64,000 nucleotides of DNA, from assembly GCA_963741355.1 (NCBI GenBank), contig CAVUIG010000029.1:1-64000 (forward strand), given 5' to 3'. The stretch comes from CAIWHR01 sp963741355. GTDB taxonomy: Bacteria; Pseudomonadota; Gammaproteobacteria; Burkholderiales; Casimicrobiaceae. Under the pieces are notes generated by a model. The model had not been told where the DNA came from, ran no database searches, and saw only the letters and a list, made by a program, of their open reading frames with translations. Positions 30,813-39,028 of the stretch are shown here, piece after piece. The translations under genes and the position numbers were made by a program. Position 1 is the stretch's first letter. Each line of letters begins with the position of its first letter.

Positions 30813-30835
30813 AAAAGCCCCGCCGAAGCGGGGCC
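30813..30835 (-). terminator. Rho-independent terminator for the minus-strand PEP-CTERM gene
   Basis: On the minus strand GGCCCCGC, a short TTC loop and GGCGGGGC are followed by TTTTG. It lies just beyond the end of the broken PEP-CTERM gene and between it and the tRNA-Cys gene. Confidence 0.7.
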
Positions 30836-30853
30836 GATGTGGCGCGGAATCGC

Positions 30854-31455
30854 TTAATCGCTTGCGACGACGCGAGAAGCCGAGACCAGCGAGGCCGAGG
30901 GCGAGAAGTGCCAGCTCGGATGGTTCGGCCACGCTCCAAATGCCGACAGCCGCAGACTGAGTGGTCTGGACCATCTAGAGCCGCAGCAGGCCAGCAAGAG
31001 ATACCAGGGCCGAAAACTAACATGACCGTCGCTAATGAATCTATAACCACCCGTGTCCGGAGTGCCGATAGACGCCGCATGATGGTGACCCATCGCAATC
31101 GCTGCCGACAACGAAATCCTGTCAAACGAGAACGCATCGCCATAGGATGTACTCTCAGCATGACAAACAGGACCAAAAAGATCACACACAAAGTCTGTGT
31201 GGACACCGGCGTGATCAGAATACTTTAGAGTGTAGGTCAGTCCATCGCTCGGCAGGAGCAGTTCTGCGTGGACCGAAGGATCGGGAAGTGTCGAGCAATC
31301 GTAATGGATCGACACAATGAAAGGGGAACGAACATCAACATAAGGCGTGGTTACAAACGCCATTAAACACCCAAAGCACGTCGGCTGAGGAAGGCGCAGA
31401 AACAAAGAATGACAGAGACTGCGAGCAGCAGTGCGTAGCGCATCGATCTCATCAT
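30854..31455 (-). pseudogene. PEP-CTERM protein gene, frame-broken
   Basis: Starts MMRSMRYALLLAVSVILCF, a signal peptide. After a shift near 31390 it continues FVTTPYVDVRSPFIVSIHYD, with no recognised domain. A second shift near 30970 leads to the sorting tail AEPSELALLALGLAGLGFS plus RRRKR, the motif/helix/Arg-cluster layout of PEP-CTERM proteins, with EP in place of PEP. GGGAGCG precedes the start. Either decayed or mis-sequenced. Confidence 0.65.
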
Positions 31456-31607
31456 CGCTCCCCTCTTTTTTCTACGGCCAGACAAGAAACGGTACGCTTA
31501 GCAGGGGGGGCTTGTTTGCGCCGCGTCAAGGTTTCGGTGCGCGGGGCCCCGACTGTAAGATAATCTGACACCACCCAGCCCCTAACGAATACTCGCAGAA
31601 CGCATCG
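31456..31607. other. Intergenic, no feature seen
   Basis: Divergent region between the minus-strand PEP-CTERM gene and the next plus-strand frame. Contains an eight-G run at 31505-31512 but no recognisable gene or RNA. Confidence 0.35.
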
Positions 31608-31905
31608 ATGCCCGGTCCGCTGCACGCGCCCACCGTCCTGATGTTGTTTCCGTTTCGCTTCCGGGATCCGGTGACCGGCAAATGGACGAAGGCGCAGCTA
31701 CCGGGCCGAGCGAAGCGTGATAGCGGCGCGGCATCAGAGGTTCGCGATCACCGGCGAGCCGGAAACAGGCAGCCGAGCGGCGGATATTTTTCGCGGCACT
31801 GCTGATCGGTGCGTCGGAATGTCGGGCCATTGTTTGTGGACCACGACTGGCGCAAGATTAGCGAGTCGGCGGAGCCGCCGACGGTCCATGTTGGCCGCTA
31901 AGTGA
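31608..31905 (+). pseudogene. Small hypothetical protein, frameshifted
   Basis: MPGPLHAPTVLMLFPFRFRD continues PVTGKWTKA, then after a shift near 31700 YRAERSVIAARHQRFAITGE and PETGSRAADIFR. I recall short betaproteobacterial proteins of this LFPFRYRDPxTGKW type but know no function. GC is like the host chromosome's. Low confidence that it is expressed. Confidence 0.4.
31865..31882. promoter_or_regulatory. 18-bp palindromic element in a PEP-CTERM leader, copy 1
   Basis: GTCGGCGGAGCCGCCGAC has eight-base arms around AG. With a shared GACTCCGTTGCC word (31905-31916) and a Shine-Dalgarno, it precedes the gene at 31936. The same set occurs upstream of the minus-strand PEP-CTERM gene at 35660. 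Confidence 0.6.
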
Positions 31906-31935
31906 CTCCGTTGCCCTATTAGGAGCGGAGGAACC

Positions 31936-32381
31936 ATGAACTATCGCGGTCACTCAGCGGGGCTATCACCCATCACCGCGTCGTCGTGCAGTGGCTTGCG
32001 TTGCTACTGGCTGGCCTATCGTTGATAGCACCCAACCTCGCGCGTGCTACGCCATTCGCGCACACGATCGCGTTCACCGCTTCGGGATTCGATCCCGGCG
32101 CTCCGCAAGATACCGTGGCGGGAGGTTGACGCTGACATACGACCCGCTTGTGGCAATCGATGTGCCGATGCCGATTGATGCGCTTGACTTGGTTATTGCC
32201 GGTCAGAAATTACACGCCCGTCGGAGTGCTGTTTGTGTACCTCTTCGGGATTACAGGTTCCCGCTTGGCGATCGTAGATCCTTCACCTGGCCCGCCGCCT
32301 GGAACCAACGGCTTCGAGTTGGAGATCGCAATGGATTCCGCTGGTCGCCCCCTTTACGACCTATTGATTTACACCTTATAA
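31936..32381 (+). pseudogene. Exported protein of the PEP-CTERM cluster, decayed, no sorting tail found
   Basis: ATG after AGCGGAGGAACC. After a shift near 31985, a signal-like VVVQWLALLLAGLSLIAPNL then ARATPFAHTIAFTASGFDPG and VAGRLTLTYDPLVAIDVPMP. Another shift near 32205 gives GVLFVYLFGITGSRLAIVDP and a stop at 32381. No PEP-CTERM tail follows, so the 3' end is lost or was replaced. Confidence 0.5.
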
Positions 32382-32557
32382 TAGCATCACAGCACTATGA
32401 TAATGATAAGGTAGCAACAGATCTCGTTGACGAAGGCGTGTATCAGAGTACTCTGTCTTAGCTGGTGGAGCTTCTTCACTATGACTTGCGCAGTCGCAAG
32501 CTGGAGCAGGGTCATACAGTGACCGAACGGCTGGTGATGATTCGCTCGGGGGTAGCT

Positions 32558-33083
32558 ATGAAGATCATACTCGCTCGATGCTCTGCTCGATCGGTCTTGC
32601 CCTTGCCACGATCGTGCGCCGCCAGCCGTTGCCGACCAGGTCCCAATCGGAACGTCCTCTGCGGACGACCTACTGGTCACCTATTACTTTCGGTATCACG
32701 GCGGGCGCGTTTCCCTGACGATCGTGATGCAGTTCGCCGACTGGGACGCGGGTGCAGCTGCATCATGTACGACTTCTTCGGAGATCAGAACGGACGGGGA
32801 GGGTCTGGCCTGTCGATGTCTCCGTCACCGGGGATGGCAGCCAGACAGCGACGTTCGTGACCTCGAATAGCCGGAGTACCGTCGATGGGCTGACTTCGAT
32901 GGGTGTCCGGCTATCGACCGGAGCGGCGACCTGATCGACGCTCGACATCACAAGCCGGGGACTGACGGCGACATGATCATTCGGGGCGTGATAGGCGGTG
33001 GCACTTTCATACCCGAGCCCGGGACGCTGGCGTTGCTGGGTCTTGGGCTCGCCGCCATCGCCTCTTCGCGCCATCGGAAGTAG
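32558..33083 (+). pseudogene. PEP-CTERM protein gene, frame-broken
   Basis: Begins MKIILA; after a shift a signal-like LGLALATIV stretch, then DQVPIGTSSADDLLVTYYF and, in other frames, QFADWDAGAA. The intact end is DMIIRGVIGGGTF followed by IPEPGTLALLGLGLAAIASS and RHRK, a clear PEP-CTERM sorting signal (PEP box, hydrophobic helix, basic end). A terminator follows 30 bp after the stop. Confidence 0.65.
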
Positions 33084-33113
33084 AACTGATCGCGACACTT
33101 GTCGCACGCGACG

Positions 33114-33137
33114 ACCCCGCCTGCGTGGCGGGTTTTT
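33114..33137 (+). terminator. Rho-independent terminator
   Basis: CCCGCC (33116-33121) pairs with GGCGGG (33127-33132) around TGCGT, followed by TTTTT. Near-identical hairpins follow two other PEP-CTERM genes, near 38107 and 63289. Confidence 0.8.
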
Positions 33138-33182
33138 CATTTGCGACATCGCGCAGAGCAAAGTAGGAGAGATAATAGGGGT

Positions 33183-33420
33183 ATGGAAGATGATAGCAAG
33201 AGGAACTAGATAGAATATAGGGAGCAATGGTGAGGGCTTTCGAACACGCGCAGGCGATGGCCGCACGCGGGGATTTGGCCCGGATCTGGCCGAATTGCTC
33301 CGGCACGCGCGAGAATTGCACGACCTCGCACTAGATGAACTAGAGATAGAGAATGATAAGATGGTAGAGGTGAGAGGACTAGAGAAGGTGATTGGAGTGA
33401 AGATAGCGGAGCTAGAGTAA
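33183..33420 (+). pseudogene. Decayed copy of a small helical protein, C-depleted codons
   Basis: Aligns by eye with the frame at 63360-63637. Both follow a PEP-CTERM gene and its terminator, both start ATGGA near an ATAG(C/G)GG word, and both encode DL(A/V)ELLRHARELHDLAL. Here the peptide goes on DELEIENDKMVEV then KVIGVKIAELE before TAA. Its codons are CTA, AGA, GGA, ATA and GTA, against C-ending codons in the other copy. The N-terminal third has in-frame stops, so it is probably non-functional. Confidence 0.55.
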
Positions 33421-34720
33421 GAGTTAGATATGTAAAGATGGTGAGATGGAGATATGTAAAGAGAGATAGGAGAGAGAGGTGGGAAGTCAATTAGTCTTAC
33501 AGAGGTTGAGGAGCAATATGTTTTCAGAGCTGCTTATGATTGAAAACTAAAGTGTATGTAAGGTTGGTACGATCTATGTGGGCACGAATAGTATGGTTCT
33601 GTTTTCGGGTGTTTTGTAAAGGTAGGTGACATGGAGATACTAGAAGGTTTGAAGATGTAAGAAGATAAGTGAGAGGTTAGCAATGAAAACAAGGTAAAGT
33701 CAGAGAGGTGTATTAGGTTCATCTCATTTGAGATTGAGGTTGTAGCAGTAGCTGTAGTAGTATGAGTAGAGAAGGTTGTAGTATATAAATTGGTAAATGT
33801 GGAGAGAGAGAGACAGCTCTGTTGTAGAGATTTGAGTGAGGAGGTAATATTTCTGGGAGCACAGGCTGATTCGCCTCGAATTAGCGCGGGACTAGATACG
33901 ACTCTTGGTCTTGGGGACAATCTCGGAGAAGGTTTGATTTATAGAGGGTTTGTAACTAACGAGTTTATAGTGTAAGACAGTTTGGTATTGCTTTTAGTTG
34001 GTTACACATGGGTGGACGTTATCGTAAACTTTGTTTTGTTTAGCGTTGTTGAGTTGATTATAACGGATATGTGGGAATTTGACGATGTGTATTACAAGTA
34101 ACGATGGTAGCGTTTTTTTCTTGTAAACGGATTTTTCGGTTACGGTTTTATTGGAACAGGATCGCTGTTTTCGCACTTTTTAACTTTGTATGCGCTGGTA
34201 ATTTGAAACGGTGAGGATTTGCTACACACTGTTGTTTGTAGCGGAACGTTTATCGATCGCGTTTTATCGATATCGGACAAACGTTCGCGCTACAACTCAC
34301 ATTAATCACTAATCTCGATCAAGGTATCGATTTTTTTTAGGTAGTTTAAATCGTTTCTGTTTCGGAACTGGTCGCACTTTCACTTGTGATACTCGGATTG
34401 GGGTTGCTGGGGTATGTCGCTGTTTTACTGGCACTACGTGACGTAGCGTCGCAGGACTAGGCAGTTTGGGTGGCTCGTAACGGTTGCTTGATTTTTTGTT
34501 TCGTCGACGCTTTCAATGTCGCAATCGTAACGTCAATAGGGCTCACGCCGGTTCGATTCCGTAATGCGCCTGCGAACCGGCGTTCACATATTCACAGCGC
34601 CGTTCGCGGACTACTCGGGACGGTCAACTCGGCGTTCACACTGTATTCACACATGAGGGCCAAAACAGGCCGATTTGCGTCGTAATCGGTCGCAACGTAT
34701 CATTGCGGTGTCACTCGACG
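33421..34720. other. Anomalous-composition segment with no recognised gene
   Basis: The plus strand is nearly free of C at the left (no C in 33421-33480), purine-rich to about 33850, then G+T-rich from about 33980 to 34350. Short open frames exist, such as LGAQADSPRISAGLDTTLGL ending at 33975 and LVLLLVGYTWVDVIVNFVLF ending near 34100. I recognise none of them. An inverted repeat lies at 34237-34294. It could be foreign or mutated DNA, or damaged sequence. Confidence 0.5.
34237..34294. repeat. Imperfect inverted repeat
   Basis: TGTAGCGGAACGTTTATCGAT on one side and the near-complement ATCGATATCGGAC plus AAACGTTCGCGCTACA on the other form arms of about 20 bp with a few mismatches or bulges. 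It could be a hairpin or the end of a small element. No transposase gene is near. Confidence 0.5.
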
Positions 34721-34752
34721 GAGTACGACGGACTGCGGTAGCAGCCGCAAAC

Positions 34753-34796
34753 TGCAAAGCCGTCTACGCCGGTTCGATTCCGACCCCCGCCTCCAG
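34753..34796 (+). repeat. 44-bp direct repeat, copy 2 (tRNA-Cys 3' fragment)
   Basis: Identical to 30693-30736, including the terminal CCTCCA. The following about 55 bases (GCACTACCCGTCAC, CCGGAACCCC, GGCTAGGG) still resemble the bases after the true tRNA-Cys. There is no matching 5' half, so it is not a functional tRNA. Confidence 0.85.
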
Positions 34797-34956
34797 TAAC
34801 CCTCGCACTACCCGTCACAACCAACCGGCCGGAACCCCTTTTGGCTAGGGGTTGCCAACGGCTGGACCTCGATGAAGTGCTGTGCAGCACGCGCCACGAC
34901 GCGAAAGGGTCGTGGCGCTCACGATCAAATAGTCTGCTGCGGCCCGCTTGGGTGAA

Positions 34957-35660
34957 CTAATGCACCCGACCTCGCGCAACCAACGACGCAGCGACTATGG
35001 CCGCTAGAACGAGGACAAGCGTGCCGGGCTCCGGCACCACGGCTGTCAAAAGGCCGTAGAAATCACGACCACCAAACGGAGCGGTGATAGTGGAAGACGT
35101 AGTCGTTACGGGTATTGGTGTACGCAAAGTTCGACACGACTGGATGTCCGGGTTCTGCGTGAACGGCAGTCCCGACGACCGGCAACGACCACAAATCAAA
35201 GTCGGTTATGAATTTTGGACCGGGATCGTAATTGAAGTGCAGCCCGGCATTGGCCGGGTCAGTGAGATCGAAGGGCACTCCACCAATCCAGATCGTGGGT
35301 ACTCTCACTCCGTCCGGTCGGATGGCTGTACCGTAGGCGTCGCCGGCATCGTTGATGTCGGTAACATGCACGCCAGCCTCAGACGGGTTGAACAGCGGAG
35401 GGAAAATCCCGTAGCCCTGGAAGAACTCGTAGGGCGTAGTCCGGAGGGTGGCCTATCGCCGAACCGCCGCCCGGAAACCGGTCGCCGAACCCGGTAAAAA
35501 GGATCGCCCCGAGGTCATTGAGATCGCTAACAGCAACCGTATCACCTGGCAGAAACATCGTGAATTGCCAATACATGGTGCTCGCCGCGGCGAGCGAGTG
35601 CACAGACACCAGAAGTGCGACGAGAACAAGCCGTACGAGACAAGCGTAGCCGCGGTTCAT
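34957..35660 (-). CDS. PEP-CTERM exported protein, frameshifted
   Basis: Starts MNRGYACLVRLVLVALLVSV with a signal peptide ending HSLAAASTM, preceded by GGGAGG. The mature part has VAVSDLNDLGAILFTGFGDR and VHVTDINDAGDAYG, repeated Asn-Asp motifs typical of HAF-type beta-propeller repeats. After shifts near 35395 and 35075 it ends with the sorting tail VVPEPGTLVLVLAAIVAASL then VARGRVH. The best preserved PEP-CTERM gene of this stretch. Confidence 0.72.
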
Positions 35661-35713
35661 GATTCCTCCCTGCCGAAAAGGCAACGGAGTCGCTGCTCAG
35701 CCCGATTTGGATG

Positions 35714-35731
35714 GTCGGCGGCTCCGCCGAC
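35714..35731. promoter_or_regulatory. 18-bp palindromic element in a PEP-CTERM leader, copy 2
   Basis: GTCGGCGGCTCCGCCGAC, the reverse complement of the 31865 element. Reading on the minus strand, the palindrome, then GACTCCGTTGCC and a Shine-Dalgarno lead into the gene starting at 35660, in the same order as upstream of 31936. Confidence 0.6.
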
Positions 35732-36083
35732 GAAGTCATGTTACGCCGATGTCTGAACCGTAGCAAGGGACGGTGATGCATCTTGTTACGTTGCCATCGC
35801 CGTGCAAAGACCGCCCGATCCACTGCATTGCATAGATTGCGCCGCCCGCGCAGAACACGCGCGGCTTCCCGCTACTGCGGTGGGAAATAGGGGCTTCTTT
35901 TGGGGGCGGTGTCAGAGCATTCTTACACTTGGCGCGTCATCTACCGAAAGTTTGACCAAAGGCAAAGACGCACCGAACGTCGGGCGTACAAGCTTTGTTC
36001 AGTTGTGCTCCTAGAGTCGAGCTGGCTTCGCGGCAACGCAGACCAACCTGAAATCAAGCGCGCAACGCGAGAGGGGGTATCAA
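35732..36083. other. Intergenic stretch, no gene recognised
   Basis: About 350 bp between the leader of the minus-strand PEP-CTERM gene and the next decayed frame. I find no coherent frame or RNA. It holds a GGTGGGAAATAGG word (35879-35891) that recurs near 63653. Confidence 0.35.
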
Positions 36084-36846
36084 ATGGACAAGCGAAGTTC
36101 TTGAGAGCACGACTGCGATGGGACACGGTTCTGCTGGCTTTATTTAGCGTCGCCGTAAACGCGGAGCACGCGCCGGGTCAAGGCTCTTCGGTTACGACGT
36201 CTGCAGGACGCCGGTGATGTTCAAATATCTACGAGGAGTATCGTCGAAGGCTACTACGATATTGCGCTATACGATCACTGGGCTGGGCGTGCTTGGGATG
36301 ACAGTAGGACGTATCAAGTTGTATGCGGCAAGGGATTGAACGGCCGGTCTTGATGCCTTAGGGGGAGACCAGTTGGCGCGGCGTCTAAGAGTTAACGACA
36401 TTGGTAATGATGGCTGCAGATAGGTATCGACGATGCATCGCGGAAACATACTGCACGTAGTTGTCGGCAATAGCGCACCTGTGGTACGGCAAGATCGGCA
36501 AATTGTTGTCGATGTACCGCGGATCTGCACGGTTCCCGGTGTCCGGAATCTGAGATATTACCGCCGATTTCGTGGGAGATGTATAAGTAGAGCTTGCGAT
36601 GATTATTACGACGGAATCGACTGTGCTTTGGTGAAGATTACGGACAGACGTGTGATTGAAGGCATGGATGTGGGTATAGTCGACATTCTAGGAGCGGCGC
36701 ATAAGACGAGGAGATGATTGCACGCGTGGGAGTCAGCGTTAAGAGCGGTAGCTGTGCGACGATAGGCGTGGTGACTGTGTACGTCCGAGTCGACTGCACC
36801 TGAACGCGCCACGCTCGCGCTGCTAGGAGTTGGCCTCGCTGGGTGA
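36084..36846 (+). pseudogene. Remnant of a PEP-CTERM gene
   Basis: A signal-like segment WDTVLLALFSVAVNAEHA lies near the start in another frame. The middle is in shifting frames with no domain. The end PERATLALLGVGLAG followed by TGA is a damaged PEP-CTERM helix lacking the basic tail. Heavily decayed. Confidence 0.5.
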
Positions 36847-36969
36847 CTAGCGTTCATCGTCGCAGCGGGAGGGGGCAATGTTGATACTGAGAGTGGTGAC
36901 TGCCGCGCTTGCGTTGACCTATGTTACACGGCGAAGGCCTATGTAACATACACGTGGGAGGGGACCTGC

Positions 36970-37472
36970 ACGCAGCGTTTATATCGCGGCATTCCTAGCC
37001 GCCCCGACCTTTGGCCCCCCCTGTATTTGCCATGCGGCGACAGGCTTCACGCCGTCATTCGATATGTCCGATGGTTACGACGGCGGCCCCTTCTTCGGCC
37101 GAAATTGGCCGGTTGGAGTTAGAGATGGATTGGTACGACAGCGTATTGTTCGCGGACAGTTATTTTCAGTGGCGGTTTATCTCTGGCAACACCGCTTATG
37201 GAAACCTGCCGCCGTCAGGTGGTCCCGGCTCGAATGTTTGTGAATTTCGATGTGGGCCTGTTTAGCGTAGGACCGGATGGGTGGCGATGGCTTGGGGAAG
37301 CAATTCGACCGGGGCCAGACGGCCTGGGTGAGCTTATGCAGAAGGCTATTTGTTGGTGGGTGGGGCATCGACATTCACTCGGGTGCCTGAACCTTCGAGC
37401 CTGGCGCTGATCCTGTCGGGGCTACTAGGCCTCGGATTCACCTGTCTTGGTCTCTCGCGCCGTCGCAAGTGA
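36970..37472 (+). pseudogene. PEP-CTERM gene, frame-broken
   Basis: A signal-like VYIAAFLAAPTFG leads into HAATGFTPSFDMSDGYDG; other frames carry WYDSVLFADSYFQWRFISGN and NVGLF-like beta stretches. The end is intact: TRVPEPSSLALILSGLLGLG then FTCLGLSRRRK, a good PEP-CTERM sorting signal. The start codon cannot be fixed. Confidence 0.55.
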
Positions 37473-37561
37473 ACTAATCCGCAGCAGTGGGTGGGCTTGG
37501 CTGGGCTTGGGTTCTGCGCCGCAAACGTTAACCGGATTGTCACTTGGCAAAGGAGAATCCG

Positions 37562-38085
37562 ATGCGAAGGTACATCCTGGCATTGCTGGCCGTCTTGACG
37601 TTGTCTGCGCCTACCGCGCATGCCGGAGCAGATTCTAGATTTCTACGGAAAGTGTTCGCTTGGCTGCACTGGCCGGGCGCAAGGCGGAGCTAACGCTGTC
37701 AGATTCATACGTTTTTGGTGACTTGCTTGTCAGTGGGGACCTGCTGTCACTGCGTTACTTATCCAGCAATCTTGCATTCTTTGTCGGCGCACCGGACCTG
37801 TTCGTTGTTGCCGGTGGCCCTTTGGCCGGTAGCGGCGGTTGCAGGGGAGCTCTATCTAGTCGGCCTTGAGCGGGGAACAATTCGAACTGGCTGCCGATGG
37901 AGGAACATGGTTTGCACAGTCGAGCAGTGGCGGCGAAGACGCCGGAGATCCCGGCGATGGAGGGTGGGCTGTCCGGTTGTCGTCCCTTCAAAAGAGTACT
38001 GTTGCCCCGAACCCGCTACGCTCGCGCTGCTGCGGCATCGGTCTTGCCGGGTCTGGGTTTCTCGCGCCGTCGCAAGCTGAACTGA
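37562..38085 (+). pseudogene. PEP-CTERM gene, frame-broken
   Basis: Starts MRRYILALLAVLTLSAPTAH with cleavage near AHAGAD, after AAAGGAG. The next pieces ELTLSDSYVFGDLLVSGDLL and FELAADGGTWFAQSSSGGED are in different frames. The end reads PEPATLALL, then GIGLAG and SRRRKLN across two shifts, the same tail as the gene at 62362. A terminator follows at 38107. Confidence 0.6.
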
Positions 38086-38106
38086 ATCACGACGCTGCCG
38101 CACGAC

Positions 38107-38129
38107 ACCGCCCGCGTGGCGGGGGTTTT
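38107..38129 (+). terminator. Rho-independent terminator
   Basis: CCGCC (38108-38112) pairs with GGCGG (38118-38122) around CGCGT, followed by GGGTTTT. It is the same hairpin type as after the PEP-CTERM genes ending at 33083 and 63266. Confidence 0.75.
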
Positions 38130-38399
38130 CATTTGTGCGCGGACGTGCAAAGCTAGTGCTGAATAGTGTGGTGGGTACGCGTAATAGTAGCGTTAGTGGC
38201 GGTGTATGATGCGTGAAGCTACGAGAGTTTGCAGTTTCGGAGCGTCTCGGAAAGGAGCAATTGTGCACGGGGTATCGCAGGGTATTTCGGTGGATGAGAC
38301 GCGGTTTTCTCTATGGTGTTAGTGTGAGACGTGGGTCTGTATATGTTTTCTGTAGTATTAGGGAATTGGTATTGCGAGAATATTGAGAGGGGCTGCCAC
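38130..38399. other. Intergenic, nothing recognised
   Basis: About 270 bp of G+T-rich, low-C sequence like that at 33.4-34.4 kb. No gene or RNA was recognised. Confidence 0.35.
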
Positions 38400-38809
38400 A
38401 TGAAGGCGCTGCGGCTCGACATCCAGAGCCGGCTGGGCGTTCCCGTGGTCAAGCCGTGGACAGCGATACTCGACGACAAGTGGGTCTTCGACGAGCCCTA
38501 CCTGATCGGGCTCGCGCGGGCGCTGGGCCTGCTCCAGGGCGTCGAAGTCCATCCGGCACAGCAGGAACTGGCGAATGTCTTCGAAGGCGCATTCAGAAGC
38601 TTCATGTCCGAAACCGGGAATCCGGACATCGTCGATTTCCCCATGAGGTGATCGAGTGCGTACGTGAATTCGATCGAGGGATCGCCGCGGATTTGAAGGC
38701 GACTTTAGCCCCGATCGGGAGCATCCGTATTCACCAAGTGACGACACGTGGCACGAGCCTGGTTGCGAATCGTTTCGAAGGGCAGCGTTTCGTACGTGAT
38801 CGTCCGTAA
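38400..38809 (+). CDS. Hypothetical protein, frameshifted once
   Basis: MKALRLDIQSRLGVPVVKPW to FRSFMSETGNPDIVDFP, then after a shift near 38640 EVIECVREFDRGIAADLKAT and TTRGTSLVANRFEGQRFV. About 136 residues, soluble, no family recognised. Codon use in the first half is host-like although the DNA around it is AT-richer. The last gene before the return to high GC at about 38860. Confidence 0.5.
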
Positions 38810-39028
38810 GTATTATCTCGTAGTTTTTGTAAATTAATATGTAAGGATATGCGATCGCCGGGACGCACGACCTCGCAGCCCGCGTCGCGACCTGCACGAC
38901 AATTCGAACGGGTATCCGTTTCGCCCCGGGATCGCCCCACCGCAACGTGCGATACCGTACGGTAAGCCACCAAAACCGCTGTAAGATTTCGAACGGAACC
39001 GTAACGCGCGGGGCGAAAGGCCACACCC

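Noticed and set aside
31865..31920. A sigma-54 promoter upstream of the PEP-CTERM genes
   Set aside because: TTGC occurs, but no GG lies at the required distance upstream in either leader.
33421..34400. Integron cassettes with attC sites
   Set aside because: The inverted repeat at 34237 lacks the paired GTTRRRY core sites, and no integron integrase is present.
34720..34796. A second tRNA-Cys gene
   Set aside because: Only the 3' 44 bases are present; the acceptor 5' strand and D-arm are missing, so no cloverleaf can form.
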